Shown here one piece after another: positions 1-9,078 of a DNA stretch of 64,000 nucleotides (position 1 is the first letter of the stretch; each line of letters starts with the position of its first letter). The notes beneath the pieces were generated by a model. The model ran no database searches and was not told where the DNA came from. It worked only from the letters and a program-made list of their open reading frames with translations. Both the position numbers and the translations under genes were made by a program. The DNA is from Sediminibacillus albus (GTDB lineage: Bacteria; Bacillota; Bacilli; Bacillales; Amphibacillaceae). The DNA lies in contig NZ_FNFL01000002.1 in the NCBI RefSeq assembly GCF_900101125.1, forward strand, positions 496,001 through 560,000. Reading direction: 5' to 3'.

Positions 1-1
1 G

Positions 2-2146
2 CTGGAAGAAGCGGGCGAACTGGTCAGAACAAGAAAAAACAGATACGGCCCCCCGGAACGAATGAATTTAATCCGTGGAAAAATCCAGATGCATTCCAAG
101 GGATTTGCTTTTTTAATCCCTGAGGAAGAAGGCCAGGATGACGTTTATATCAATCACGCTGACTTACAATCAGCAATGAACAATGATAAAGTGCTTGTAA
201 GAATTGAAGGCAGGGATGAGCATGGCAAACGTCCAGAAGGCGTAGTAGTGCGTATCCTTGAAAGAGCAACAACTGAGCTAGTGGGAACGTATGATGATAA
301 TGGCAATTTTGGTTTTGTCGTTGCCGATGATAAACGGATTCCAAACGATATCTTTGTCCCGAAGAATGCTTCTAAAGGCGCGGTAGATGGCCATAAAGTG
401 ATCGTTAAGATTACGAAGTTTCCTGAAGGACGGATGAGTGCTGAAGGAGAAGTAGTTCAAATTCTCGGGCATAAAAATGATCCGGGGATTGATATTATTT
501 CCATTATCCATAAGCATGGAATAAAAGTTGATTTTCCCGATGAAGTTTTGCAGCAGGCAGAAGAAACTCCTGAAACAATTAAGGAAGAGGAAATCGCCAA
601 TCGAAAAGACTTAAGAGATGAAACCATTGTCACGATTGACGGTGCTGATGCAAAAGACTTGGACGATGCCGTCACAGTCAAACAGCTGGATAATGGTAAT
701 TATAAGCTTGGCGTCTATATTGCTGATGTAACCTATTACGTAGAAGAAGATTCACCAATTGACCAGGAGGCTATCGAGCGGGCTACCAGTGTTTATTTGG
801 TAGATCGGGTAATCCCGATGATACCGCACCGGCTTTCCAACGGAATATGTTCCTTAAATCCCCAAGTGGACAGGCTTACACTTGGTTGTGAAATGGAAAT
901 AAATGACCAGGGAGAAGTGGTCAACCATGAAATCTTCCAAAGCGTAATAAGGACGAACGAAAGAATGACCTATCATGACGTCAACAAAATTTTAGCCGAG
1001 GATGATCCTGAACTTAAGGAGAAATATCAAGAGCTTGTACCGATGTTCAAGGATATGGAACAGCTGGCTTCTATTTTACGGAAGAAAAGAATAAATCGTG
1101 GTGCTATCGATTTTGATTTTAAAGAAGCGCAAGTTCTAGTAGACAATGAAGGCAAGGCAGTAGACGTTGTCCTGCGTGAGCGATCTGTGGCAGAGCGGCT
1201 TATAGAGGAATTTATGCTGGCAGCCAACGAGACAGTTGCCGAGCACTTTCATTGGATGGATGTGCCATTTATCCACCGGATTCACCAAGACCCCAATCCG
1301 GATAAGCTTCAACATTTCTTTGAGTTTATCGCCAATTTAGGGTATGTCGTCAAAGGAACTTCGAATGAGATCCATCCACAGGCGCTGCAAAGCGTGCTTG
1401 AAGAAGTGAAGGATACACAGGAAGAAATGATTATCTCTAAATTAATGCTGCGTTCGATGCAACAAGCCAAGTACGATCCGCAAGGGATTGGACATTTTGG
1501 ATTGGCGACAGATTTTTACACTCATTTCACATCGCCAATCCGCAGATATCCTGACTTAATTGTCCATCGCCTGATCAGGACTTATTTGATCAATGGCCAG
1601 CTAGATGAAAAGACGCGGCGCCATTGGAAGGATAAAATGCCTGAAATAGCAAGGCACTCTTCAGAGATGGAACGTGCAGCTGTCGATGCCGAACGGGAAA
1701 CGGATGATTTGAAAAAAGCAGAATATATGCAGGATAAAATCGGTGAGGAGTATGACGGTGTAATTAGTTCTGTAACCGGCTTCGGATTATTTGTTGAACT
1801 GCCGAATACAATTGAAGGACTTGTCCATGTCAGCTACCTTACAGACGATTATTATCATTTTGACGACAGACAATACGCCATGATTGGCGAACGTACAGGA
1901 AATATTTTCCGAATCGGAGATGAAATCACCATTCGTGTAGTAAATGTGAATTTGGATGAACGAGTGGTCGACTTCGAAGTTGTCGGGATGAAACCCAGGA
2001 AAGAAAGAGTAGCACCAGACCGGCCGAAAGTGATTACAGCCAAGAAGGATCAGGGAAAAAAGAACAATGGCAAACCTAAAGGGAAAACTGCCAAAGGATC
2101 GGCAAAGAAGGCTAATCCTAAAGGAAAACGGAAGAAAAAGAAATAG
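2..2146 (+). CDS. rnr: Ribonuclease R, 5' end outside window
   Basis: 3'-to-5' exoribonuclease that degrades structured RNA and works with tmRNA/SmpB in RNA quality control. The frame is open from base 2, reading [20 protein letters not shown] before the first in-window Met at 62, so that Met is internal and the N-terminal part lies upstream. Counting from that Met, cold-shock RNA-binding domains occupy roughly residues 1-150. The RNB catalytic domain carries the metal-binding motif [12 protein letters not shown] near residue 193, and an S1 domain ([18 protein letters not shown]) lies near 570-650. The tail is very lysine-rich, as is usual for the family. Proximity to smpB-ssrA matches the common Bacillus rnr-smpB-ssrA order, here interrupted by a repeat and two minus-strand genes. 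Confidence 0.97.
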   Translation: MEEAGELVRTRKNRYGPPERMNLIRGKIQMHSKGFAFLIPEEEGQDDVYINHADLQSAMNNDKVLVRIEGRDEHGKRPEGVVVRILERATTELVGTYDDNGNFGFVVADDKRIPNDIFVPKNASKGAVDGHKVIVKITKFPEGRMSAEGEVVQILGHKNDPGIDIISIIHKHGIKVDFPDEVLQQAEETPETIKEEEIANRKDLRDETIVTIDGADAKDLDDAVTVKQLDNGNYKLGVYIADVTYYVEEDSPIDQEAIERATSVYLVDRVIPMIPHRLSNGICSLNPQVDRLTLGCEMEINDQGEVVNHEIFQSVIRTNERMTYHDVNKILAEDDPELKEKYQELVPMFKDMEQLASILRKKRINRGAIDFDFKEAQVLVDNEGKAVDVVLRERSVAERLIEEFMLAANETVAEHFHWMDVPFIHRIHQDPNPDKLQHFFEFIANLGYVVKGTSNEIHPQALQSVLEEVKDTQEEMIISKLMLRSMQQAKYDPQGIGHFGLATDFYTHFTSPIRRYPDLIVHRLIRTYLINGQLDEKTRRHWKDKMPEIARHSSEMERAAVDAERETDDLKKAEYMQDKIGEEYDGVISSVTGFGLFVELPNTIEGLVHVSYLTDDYYHFDDRQYAMIGERTGNIFRIGDEITIRVVNVNLDERVVDFEVVGMKPRKERVAPDRPKVITAKKDQGKKNNGKPKGKTAKGSAKKANPKGKRKKKK

Positions 2147-2197
2147 GCGCAGTTTTCTGGGTTCATCTTGTAGAAAAACCCTCGTTTTTTCGCGCCC

Positions 2198-2684
2198 CCT
2201 GAAAAAGTCCTTTTTAATCTAGAGGGGCTGTCAACGTTTGTTGTTGATTCCACGAATCGCTTGGCGGTGGATGCTTGCCGCGGGCACGGCCTCAGCTAAC
2301 TTGGTCAAGAAGATCACTTGACCAAGTGGTCTTCGGCTCGTGCTGTTCCCGCAGGCGTCACCACCGACGCGCATCGCGGAATAAACAGAGGCCAATTTTA
2401 AAAGAGTGGTTTTCTTTTATAAATCAAAGAAAATCACTCTTTTTTTCTTGGACAATGAACTGTTCATCCCATAAACTGAAGCTAACAATAGCGAATGGAA
2501 GCATAGACACGGATATGATGTCGCCTCATCTTCGGGTCTCGAAGGCATGGCATTCAAGGGACGATAGCTATTTTCATGGAAAATGTGAAACGAATCGTTA
2601 AACGAAAAGCGGTCTGTATGGAAATTAAATCCCACACTGGCCGCATTTTTAAAAAATCCTACCTATCAGAGCGCTTCCGTTTTT
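2198..2684 (+). repeat. Dispersed non-coding repeat, copy A
   Basis: This segment matches, in inverted orientation, a segment at 45203-45622. Shared blocks include AGTCCTTTTTAATCTA, GGGGCTGTCAACGTTTGTTG, GGTGGATGCTTGCCGCGG, TTCCCGCAGGCGTCACCACC, CATCTTCGGGTCTCGAAGGC and GTGAAACGAATCGTTAAACG. Copy A carries about 105 extra bases (roughly 2382-2487, including a strong hairpin) that copy B lacks. Copy B has about 36 bases that A lacks. No long reading frame is conserved between the copies, so I read it as a non-coding element. No transposase is present. Together with the degraded repeat at 2715-2795 it fills the rnr downstream gap. Confidence 0.85.
2400..2446 (+). terminator. Long hairpin with T-tract inside repeat copy A
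   Basis: An 18-base arm (AAAAGAGTGGTTTTCTTT) and its near-complete complement surround an 8-base loop and run into seven Ts. It would terminate rnr transcription on the plus strand. It lies in the part of repeat copy A that is absent from copy B. Confidence 0.75.
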
Positions 2685-2714
2685 TCAGTGCCCTCGGTTT
2701 TTCTGCAAGCTTTT

Positions 2715-2795
2715 TTTCGTCCCTTGTGGAATGAAGATACTCGTTTTCCTCGCGGACGAAGGCACGCCTCCTCAAGCGTATTTATTTGCTTTTCA
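2715..2795 (-). repeat. Degraded Bacillaceae GC-rich repeat
   Basis: Read on the minus strand this gives GAGGAGGCGTGCC, then GCGAGGAAAACGAGTATCTT. This is recognisably a decayed form of the GAGGAGGCTCACC...GCGGAAAGCGTAGTGTATTT unit seen intact at 27480-27600. It is assigned by similarity between the two sites only. Confidence 0.45.
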
Positions 2796-2796
2796 A

Positions 2797-2833
2797 ATCA
2801 AAAACAAGGCTGCCGAAGCTTTTCCGGCAGCCT
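2797..2833 (-). terminator. Terminator for the small membrane protein gene
   Basis: On the minus strand AGGCTGCCGG and its complement form a stem around AAAAGCT, followed by TTGTTTTTG. It sits 28 bases past the stop of the next gene, in the right orientation. Confidence 0.8.
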
Positions 2834-2860
2834 GAGAAGCAGTTTATGTGTCTGTTTTTG

Positions 2861-3124
2861 TTATGAAATAAGAAAAGCAAGAGCAACAAATATTACCGCT
2901 GATAAAAGATAAATACAGCCAAGTATTTGTGATTTTCTTTCCTTCCTAGTGATCGAAATCCCGCCAGTGATTAGCAGAAATAAAGTGAAAACGGCAAAGG
3001 ATACCCATGCCCATTGATAATATACACCAAACTGCAGTCTGACCAGAAAGAATATATTGGCTGGGATAGCAATGATTAACGGTATATATAAGGAGTTTAA
3101 GGAGTATTGCTTGTTGTCGGTCAT
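2861..3124 (-). CDS. Small membrane protein, function unknown
   Basis: An 87-residue protein with three predicted membrane segments: about residues 12-30 (LYIPLIIAIPANIFFLV), 37-56 (WAWVSFAVFTLFLLITGGI) and 67-86 (ILGCIYLLSAVIFVALAFLI). A short basic loop (TRKERKS) lies between the last two. An AGGAGATG ribosome binding site precedes the ATG at good spacing. It is a single-gene unit with its own terminator. I recognise no family, and the topology alone says nothing about its role. Confidence 0.75.
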   Translation of the reverse strand: MTDNKQYSLNSLYIPLIIAIPANIFFLVRLQFGVYYQWAWVSFAVFTLFLLITGGISITRKERKSQILGCIYLLSAVIFVALAFLIS

Positions 3125-3184
3125 TGCGAAACATCTCCTTCTATTCTTTAATATTACTATTCCTCTACCCTGAAAAAACTCCCT

Positions 3185-4048
3185 TTAAATCCATGAGCCG
3201 TAAAGCACCCAGGCATCAGCGACAGTGAAGGCCCTTTTGTCTGGAATATTGCTAAACCCTACCTCAGAAAAGTCCATCCAAATTTTCGGGTCCACTGGTG
3301 ATTTCTTAGCATAATGAAAAGCAGTTTCCCAAAAACCGGGTTGTTCAAAGTGATCATTCCAAAAGTATTTGACCTGCCCATACCATTCACGTTTTCTGTC
3401 AGTCTTGATTGATAAAAATCTCGAACCATCGTGATTTTGATAAAATGCAGAGCTATCTAAGTATTCATCGGTGATCAGTTGTTGCGTCAATGGCAGGGGG
3501 TAGTAACATTCATATGGAAAGGAATTAATAGCATTTTCCGTCAAGGATTCCAGCAACGCCCGTTTTTCCTTCCTTGAATCCACCGGCGCCCACAGGCTTC
3601 CTGCCGTTCCGTTAATGAATTCTGGATGTGCCACTGGAAGAGAATGCAGTTTTGTTACGATAGATAACTGTAACTTTTCTAAAACCCTTCTTGCTGGTTG
3701 ATTCTGCTCATTAGTATTGGCACCTACCCATATAATGTCAGGCTGTTTTTTTAGCTCTGTAATAATATAACCCAGAAGCTCTGTGGCATGGCCTTTTGAT
3801 AAGAATCTGCTATCGCTGCGCAATCTGCCGAGCATGGCTAATCCGCCGGGAAAAACAGAATAACCGGCGATCGCCAGTAATTGGTTATCGGAAAACATTC
3901 CGTAGAGCACCTGGGAACTGGAGCTCACTAAGTCGGGAAATATATTTACAACATAATCATCTTCTATATTTGTTTTCATTTGTTTTACTGTATCCCAATC
4001 TTCCATGTTTAATCTTCTAATTTGTAAAAGTCCTTGAGGCAATGTCAT
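3185..4048 (-). CDS. GNAT-family N-acetyltransferase
   Basis: The N-terminal half looks like a GNAT acyl-CoA transferase: MTLPQGLLQIRRLNMEDWD, a central beta sheet with LAIAGYSVFPGG, and an acetyl-CoA-binding stretch (residues about 85-105: LRSDSRFLSKGHATELLGYI). The C-terminal half (about 130-287) is unfamiliar and rich in aromatic residues. I place the start at the Met preceded by GAAGGAGC with good spacing. An upstream Met in the same frame would add 53 poorly supported residues and run through the smpB promoter region. The substrate is unknown. Confidence 0.8.
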   Translation of the reverse strand: MTLPQGLLQIRRLNMEDWDTVKQMKTNIEDDYVVNIFPDLVSSSSQVLYGMFSDNQLLAIAGYSVFPGGLAMLGRLRSDSRFLSKGHATELLGYIITELKKQPDIIWVGANTNEQNQPARRVLEKLQLSIVTKLHSLPVAHPEFINGTAGSLWAPVDSRKEKRALLESLTENAINSFPYECYYPLPLTQQLITDEYLDSSAFYQNHDGSRFLSIKTDRKREWYGQVKYFWNDHFEQPGFWETAFHYAKKSPVDPKIWMDFSEVGFSNIPDKRAFTVADAWVLYGSWI

Positions 4049-4235
4049 CTTGCTCCTTCTCTTCTTATTAGTAGAAAATATTTTCTCACAGAAAAGATTG
4101 TTTTGCATCTGAAAACCATCAATTGTAAGTCTTTTATTTTTGATTACTGATGATAGGAAGCGAACATCGGCAGAATTGGAATTGGATTGCTTTTCTGATA
4201 AAATCAATAATACGGATAATTAGGAGGAAAAGGTT

Positions 4236-4700
4236 ATGGCAAAAGGTCAAAGCAATGCAATAGCTCAAAATCGTAAAGCAGGACACGATTTTTTCATAGA
4301 AGAAACATACGAAGCAGGAATCGCGTTAAAAGGTACAGAAATAAAATCAATTAGAGCCGGCCGGGTCAACTTAAAGGATAGCTTTGCGCGGATTGACCGC
4401 GGGGAAGCCTATTTGGTCAATTTGCATATTTCTCCGTATGAGCAGGGGAATCGATTTAACCATGATCCAACAAGGACAAGGAAACTGCTGCTTCACCGCA
4501 AGGAGATTGATAAATTGATCGGGGAAACACAGCAGCAAGGCTACTCTTTAGTCCCATTGAAGATTTACATTAAGAATGGAGTCGCTAAAGTGCTGATTGG
4601 TTTGGGTAAAGGGAAGAAAAAATATGACAAGCGCGAAGACCTAAAAAGAAAACAAGCAAAACGGGATGTTGATAGGGCTATGAAGGAAAATCTTAGGTGA
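4236..4700 (+). CDS. smpB: SsrA-binding protein SmpB
   Basis: A 154-residue RNA-binding protein that binds tmRNA and carries it to stalled ribosomes. Family hallmarks are visible: [20 protein letters not shown] at the N-terminus, [20 protein letters not shown], a central [12 protein letters not shown], and the basic tail [20 protein letters not shown] ending in MKENLR. The length is normal. AGGAGGAAAAGG precedes the ATG. It is immediately upstream of ssrA on the same strand, so the two partners of trans-translation sit together. Confidence 0.98.
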   Translation: MAKGQSNAIAQNRKAGHDFFIEETYEAGIALKGTEIKSIRAGRVNLKDSFARIDRGEAYLVNLHISPYEQGNRFNHDPTRTRKLLLHRKEIDKLIGETQQQGYSLVPLKIYIKNGVAKVLIGLGKGKKKYDKREDLKRKQAKRDVDRAMKENLR

Positions 4701-4706
4701 ACAGGG

Positions 4707-4734
4707 TTGAAAAATCCACTGAATATGCTATAAT
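4707..4734 (+). promoter_or_regulatory. Sigma-A-type promoter for ssrA
   Basis: TTGAAA, a 16-base spacer and TATAAT, placed about 80 bases before the mature tmRNA 5' end. Predicted transcription start is near 4741, leaving a precursor leader to be trimmed by RNase P. Confidence 0.75.
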
Positions 4735-4814
4735 TAGAATTGTCTTAGGGACATTTCCAACTTAATATTATGATGCTTGATCATATATTCCGTTGTACCC
4801 AGATACTTTTTCTT

Positions 4815-5175
4815 GGGGACGTTACGGATTCGACAGGGATAGATCGAGCTCAGGCTGCGTGTCGAGGTTACGTCTCGTAAAACGTTATTCGCCTAAATAT
4901 AACTGGCAAAGAAAACAACTACTCTTTAGCAGCTGCGTAAGTAGCACTAAAGGATCCTTCCTGCCATCGCCCGTGTGGTAGATGAAGGGTCTCAAATGAA
5001 GCGGGCTACGCTGTCATCCACCGTCTGAGGATGCCAGAAGAGACTAATCAGACTAGCTCCTCGAAAGCCTGTTGGTAGGCTGTAGAGGTAGTGAATGATA
5101 ATATACCAACTACGCTCGTAGATGCCTGAGTGACGATATCTCTGGACGTGGGTTCGATTCCCACCGTCTCCACCA
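4815..5175 (+). ncRNA. ssrA: tmRNA (transfer-messenger RNA)
   Basis: This RNA frees ribosomes stalled on broken messages and tags the peptide for proteolysis. The 5' end GGGGACGTTACGGATTCGAC and 3' end GTGGGTTCGATTCCCACC...TCCACCA form the alanine-tRNA-like domain with an encoded CCA. The tag frame, 4905-4940, reads GKENNYSLAAA followed by TAA, the usual Bacillaceae GK...AAA type. The intervening part has the usual pseudoknot-rich ring. Length is 361 nt. Minus-strand reading frames across it are artefacts. Confidence 0.98.
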
Positions 5176-5226
5176 AATACATAGAAGAATGCTTTTGGTG
5201 GATTTCCTATATCATACCCGACAGCC

Positions 5227-5251
5227 AGAGCTTGCCGATACGGCAAGCTCT
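5227..5251 (+). terminator. Hairpin downstream of ssrA
   Basis: AGAGCTTGCCG and its perfect complement around a 3-base loop, followed by TGTTTAATGTTG. It is the likely ssrA terminator despite a short T-tract. Confidence 0.65.
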
Positions 5252-5291
5252 GTTTAATGTTGTGTCACCATGACTAATTAAAGTAAGGCAG

Positions 5292-5322
5292 GGCTTTCCC
5301 AACCATGGGGAAGCCTTTTTTT
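5292..5322 (+). terminator. Second terminator after ssrA
   Basis: GGCTTTCCC pairs with GGGGAAGCC and is followed by seven Ts. It isolates ssrA from the metal transporter gene downstream. Confidence 0.75.
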
Positions 5323-5339
5323 ATTATAATAATAAAACA

Positions 5340-5368
5340 TTGACGGAAAGTTTGCTTTAACATAAAAT
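5340..5368 (+). promoter_or_regulatory. Promoter of the ZIP transporter gene
   Basis: TTGACG, a 17-base spacer and TAAAAT, a good sigma-A match. Start of transcription is expected near 5375, inside the palindrome at 5369-5384. Confidence 0.65.
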
Positions 5369-5384
5369 GTTTCCTAAGGTAAAC
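5369..5384. promoter_or_regulatory. DtxR/MntR-like operator palindrome
   Basis: GTTTCCTAAGGTAAAC is an imperfect palindrome with CCTNAGG at its centre. It resembles the MntR sites (TTTGCCTTAAGGAAAC type) of Bacillus manganese uptake genes, with the centre one base shorter. It overlaps the predicted transcription start, a position typical of repression. Assignment to MntR is inference. Confidence 0.45.
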
Positions 5385-5517
5385 TTTTATTCACGAGTAA
5401 AAATTAAATTGACAAGTTTCTCTGTAGCAAATTTTTATGGAAGAAACATATACTAAAAATCAACTGACCAATAAATACAGGAAAAAAATTATTGTGCAAA
5501 AGAGGAGAAGATGTAAG

Positions 5518-6324
5518 TTGGAAAATTTATTGCTGGCTTTTGGCTTGACGTTGATGGCGGGCTTGGCAACAGGGATCGGCAGTGTACTCGCTTTTTTCAC
5601 TTCTACTACGAATACCAAATTTCTCTCCTTTTCTCTCGGTTTCTCAGCTGGTGTCATGATTTATGTGTCTATGATCGAGATTTTTGTAAAAGCTAAGGAT
5701 GCTCTCGTCGGAGCGATGGGGGTTCAACTGGGCAATTGGCTGACTGTTATCGGATTCTTCGCCGGAATGCTTTTAATTGCCTTGATCGATAAAGTCATTC
5801 CTAAGCAGGGAAACCCGCATGAAGTAAAAAAAGTAGAGGATATGGATAAGACAAGAAATGCTATCAAGGATCCCGGCTTGTTAAAAATGGGTACCTTTAC
5901 AGCATTGGCCATAGCTATTCATAACTTTCCGGAAGGAATTGCTACGTTTACTTCAGCATTGCAGGATCCAGGATTGGGCTTAGCAATCGCTGTTGCAATA
6001 GCTATCCATAACATTCCTGAGGGTATCGCGGTTTCTGTACCAGTTTACTTTGCAACCGGGGATAAACGAAAAGCATTTAGGCTGTCTTTTTTGTCAGGAT
6101 TATCTGAACCAGTAGGGGCAATTGCTGCATACTTTTTATTAATGCCGTTTTTAAACGACGTACTGTTCGGCATGATTTTTGCAGGTGTTGCCGGTATAAT
6201 GGTGTTTATTTCCCTTGATGAGTTATTGCCTGCTTCGAAAAAATACGATGAGGCTCACCTGTCGATTTATGGATTGATTGGCGGGATGGCGGTTATGGCT
6301 GTCAGCCTTCTATTGTTTATTTAA
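5518..6324 (+). CDS. zupT: ZIP-family divalent metal transporter (ZupT-like)
   Basis: A 268-residue ZIP permease importing zinc or other divalent metals. Eight membrane segments are expected. The metal-site helices carry the hallmark repeats IHNFPEGIATF (about residue 143) and IHNIPEGIAVS (about 173), with SEPVGA after them. I choose the TTG at 5518, preceded by GAGGAG with a 10-base gap. It gives the usual family length and begins at LLAFGLTLMAGLATG. An ATG 81 bases upstream has no ribosome binding site and adds a basic, unconserved stretch. The operator at its promoter suggests metal-dependent repression, possibly by MntR rather than Zur. Confidence 0.93.
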   Translation: MENLLLAFGLTLMAGLATGIGSVLAFFTSTTNTKFLSFSLGFSAGVMIYVSMIEIFVKAKDALVGAMGVQLGNWLTVIGFFAGMLLIALIDKVIPKQGNPHEVKKVEDMDKTRNAIKDPGLLKMGTFTALAIAIHNFPEGIATFTSALQDPGLGLAIAVAIAIHNIPEGIAVSVPVYFATGDKRKAFRLSFLSGLSEPVGAIAAYFLLMPFLNDVLFGMIFAGVAGIMVFISLDELLPASKKYDEAHLSIYGLIGGMAVMAVSLLLFI

Positions 6325-6333
6325 AATGTAACA

Positions 6334-6390
6334 AGGGAATGAAAGATTTGGACCACCTGTTCAGCCATCTTTCGTTCCCTATTATTCTTC
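6334..6390 (+). terminator. Terminator after the ZIP gene
   Basis: AGGGAATGAAAGAT and ATCTTTCGTTCCCT form a 14-base stem with one wobble around a 19-base loop, then ATTATTCTTCTTG. Confidence 0.6.
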
Positions 6391-6442
6391 TTGGGCTTAT
6401 AGGTAATAATACATATTACTAAAAGATATTGGAGGAAACATA

Positions 6443-7666
6443 TTGTTTATCGCAATTATCTTCTTTCTAATCGTCTCCTTTTTTTTATCAGGCAGTGAAA
6501 CGGCTCTGACAGCAGTCAATAAAATGAAGGTTAAATCAAAAGCCGAAAGCGGAGACAAACGATCGCAAAGATTGTTAAAGCTCATATCCAAACCGGACGA
6601 GCTGATTACCGCAATTCTTATTGGAAACAACATTTCTAATATCCTGCTGCCGACGATTGTAACGATGGTGGCGATTGAATATGGCTTCAGTGTTGGAATC
6701 GCTACGGGAATCTTAACCCTAGTTTTGATAATATTTGCTGAAGTGCTGCCTAAGTCAATTGCCGCAACATTTGCAGAAAAGGTATCCTATTTTGTATTTC
6801 CGGTAATAAGCATGCTCATGCGGCTGGTAAAACCGCTAACCTACTTACTGGCAAGATTTACTCGGCTGGTAATAAAAATGATATCCAGTGAAGACCCTGA
6901 TAAGGTCTCCATTTCAAAAGAAGAGTTTATTACAATGGTTGATATTGCCACGGCAGAAGGGACATTTGCCACAGATGAAAAACAGCGGATTAAAGGGGTT
7001 ATCGATTTTCAAAGGCTGGACGTGAGAGACGCCTTAAAAACCCCCAGAACAGAAATTGATGGTATTCCGTCTGATGCTTCCTACCAGCAGACGTTTGATA
7101 TTGTTTTAAACAATAATCACACTAGGTTTCCCGTTTATCAAGCAAATATGGATAACATTGTCGGGGTTTTTCATTCCAAACAGTTGTTATCATGGTCAAT
7201 GGATCAAACAAGATCAATTCAGGAGTTTATGGATAATGACCCGTTGTTTGTGTTTGAATTTTACTCAATTGAACGAGTCTTTAAATCAATGCTGAAAGAG
7301 CGAAAACATATGGCCATCGTCCTTGACGAATATGGAGGCACGAATGGAATATTAAGCAATGAGGATATTATCGAAGCAATGATTGGCCAGGAAATCAAGG
7401 ATGAAACAGATGAGGATGAAGATGTTTTAATACATGAATTGACGGAGAGCCATATCGTTTGTAATGGTAAAATATCATTGCATCGGTTAAACGAAGTATT
7501 TAAAACCAATATTCCTGAAGAAGAGGATATCTTAACAGGCTTTCTATTACGCGAGATCGGCTATTTTCCTGCTGAAGGGGATTATTTTGAATATGGCCAG
7601 CTATATTTTGAGATAAAAAAAGTGGAGGATAACAAACTGACATTGGTCGAAATACAAAAAAGATAG
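6443..7666 (+). CDS. CNNM/CorC-type transporter (DUF21 and CBS domains)
   Basis: A 407-residue hemolysin-C-like membrane protein, a family linked to magnesium or other cation export in Bacillus and Staphylococcus. The N-terminal DUF21 region has about four membrane segments (residues 1-145: FIAIIFFLIVSFFLSGSETAL, then the TAILIGNNISNILLP motif). A CBS pair follows, ending with HMAIVLDEYGGTNGI. A CorC/HlyC domain lies at about 325-407. The start is TTG with GGAGG at 8-base spacing. The substrate cannot be decided from sequence. It lies downstream of the ZIP gene but is separated by a terminator. Confidence 0.9.
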   Translation: MFIAIIFFLIVSFFLSGSETALTAVNKMKVKSKAESGDKRSQRLLKLISKPDELITAILIGNNISNILLPTIVTMVAIEYGFSVGIATGILTLVLIIFAEVLPKSIAATFAEKVSYFVFPVISMLMRLVKPLTYLLARFTRLVIKMISSEDPDKVSISKEEFITMVDIATAEGTFATDEKQRIKGVIDFQRLDVRDALKTPRTEIDGIPSDASYQQTFDIVLNNNHTRFPVYQANMDNIVGVFHSKQLLSWSMDQTRSIQEFMDNDPLFVFEFYSIERVFKSMLKERKHMAIVLDEYGGTNGILSNEDIIEAMIGQEIKDETDEDEDVLIHELTESHIVCNGKISLHRLNEVFKTNIPEEEDILTGFLLREIGYFPAEGDYFEYGQLYFEIKKVEDNKLTLVEIQKR

Positions 7667-7668
7667 TA

Positions 7669-7712
7669 AAGGAGCTGCCCTTATCGACACAAAAGGGCAG
7701 CTCCTTAAAGTT
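7669..7712. terminator. Bidirectional terminator between convergent genes
   Basis: AAGGAGCTGCCCTT and its perfect 14-base complement around a 10-base loop. The site lies between two convergent genes. The stem itself ends in AAGG on one strand and AAAGTTTTCC follows on the other. Confidence 0.75.
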
Positions 7713-7747
7713 TTCCTGATTCTCCAACTAAAACATAGTTACGTTCG

Positions 7748-8683
7748 TTACTTGATTTTTATAACAATCTTTCCTCTGGCGTGGTGGGTTTCACTCAGAC
7801 GATGTGCTTCCTTCAGTCCTTCTGCACTGAAAGGGAATGTATGTCCTACAGTTGCAATTAGTTCTCCTTTTTCCATTAATCCCGCCAGTTCGGCAAGCTG
7901 TCTTCCGTTGGGATCCAGCCATAAGGACCCTGCTTTAATGCCTTTTTCCTTTGCAATATTTTCATCAGGCGCTCCTACGACCGACACAAGCTTTCCGCCT
8001 TTTTTTAAGACGTTGAAGCTTTTTTGCTGAATATCCCCGCCTAATGTATCTAGTACAATGTCATAATCTTCAATGGCTTCCTCAAAATCCTCTTCTTTAT
8101 AATTGATAAATCTATCAACACCTATTTTTTGCAGGAATTCTTCATTTTTCCCGCTGGCTGTTGAGGCAACAAAAGCACCCAGACTTTTAGCGATTTGTAT
8201 AGCGAAGCTTCCAACCCCTCCTGATCCGGCATGGATCAACACTTTATCACCAGGTTTAATTTCAGAGAAGTCGACAAGGCATTGCCAGGCCGTCAAACCG
8301 GCTAATGGCACAGCTGCTGCTTCTTCAAAGGTAATATTATCCGGTATTTTTGCCAACAATTGCTCATCTATGGCAGCATATTCTGCGTAAGTGCCAAACC
8401 GGGTAGTACTTGGCCGGGCAAAAACACGGTCTCCGACTTGGAAGTCTGTTACCTTTGCTCCTGTCTCCTTGACAACACCTGCTGCATCCCATCCCAAGAT
8501 GATCGGAAAATCAAACGGCAGCATCTCCTGTAAATAGCCTTCCCTTAATTTCCAGTCGATTGGGTTAATCGATGTGGCATGCATGTCAACCAAAACCTGA
8601 TCGTCTGTTAATTTTGGCTGGTCAACTTCGGCTTCTGTCAACTGCTCCGCTGAACCGTATTGGTTTATAATGATCGCTTTCAT
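7748..8683 (-). CDS. NADP-dependent quinone oxidoreductase, MDR family
   Basis: A 311-residue medium-chain dehydrogenase/reductase. It has a GroES-like N-terminal domain (MKAIIINQYGSAEQL, DWKLREGYLQ, GWDAAGVV) and a Rossmann fold with AGSGGVGSFAIQIAKSLGA near residue 150. The catalytic zinc ligands of alcohol dehydrogenases are not seen, so a quinone or enone reductase role using NADPH is more likely. AGGAGATATT precedes the ATG. Substrate is unknown. It is a single-gene unit. Confidence 0.88.
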   Translation of the reverse strand: MKAIIINQYGSAEQLTEAEVDQPKLTDDQVLVDMHATSINPIDWKLREGYLQEMLPFDFPIILGWDAAGVVKETGAKVTDFQVGDRVFARPSTTRFGTYAEYAAIDEQLLAKIPDNITFEEAAAVPLAGLTAWQCLVDFSEIKPGDKVLIHAGSGGVGSFAIQIAKSLGAFVASTASGKNEEFLQKIGVDRFINYKEEDFEEAIEDYDIVLDTLGGDIQQKSFNVLKKGGKLVSVVGAPDENIAKEKGIKAGSLWLDPNGRQLAELAGLMEKGELIATVGHTFPFSAEGLKEAHRLSETHHARGKIVIKIK

Positions 8684-9078
8684 AATATCTCCTCTTTCCT
8701 AAATTATTTTGATATGATTAGTAGTTTCTCGAAAACGAAAATACATTCCCGTTTATTTTTCGACAAACAACTCTTTGTTCTCTTTCCCGCAGTGGGGCAA
8801 CTTAATCAGAAACTACATCATACCCTATTTACTAAAAATTACACCAGTAAACAGGTTTCGAGCATTTTTTGATACTTTTTACCCCTTATATTGATACACA
8901 ATTGTAATATTCACATAATATTGTTGTCATTTTATAGTGATATACTACTAATTGTGAATAAATAGAATTAGTTGCCAACAGGTCTATTACATACTTACTA
9001 CTAGATTTACATAGATGAAAATAAGCAAAATTACATAGAGAATAATCAAATTAGTAGATTTCTAGGGGGAGGAATAGC
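8684..9078. other. AT-rich divergent intergenic region
   Basis: This gap holds the divergent promoters of the oxidoreductase and the CwlO-like gene. TGTAAT, five bases and CATAAT at 8903-8919 weakly resemble the paired WalR box that drives cwlO in Bacillus. TTTACATAGATGA and ATTACATAGAGAA recur near 9010-9045. I see no gene or convincing structured RNA. Confidence 0.35.

Noticed and set aside
2275-2601. A 108-codon open frame across repeat copy A
   Set aside because: It lies in the dispersed repeat, has no ribosome binding site and is not conserved in copy B, so it is unlikely to be coding.
4992-5246. An 84-codon minus-strand frame over tmRNA
   Set aside because: It sits on the antisense strand of a known RNA gene and has no support as a protein.
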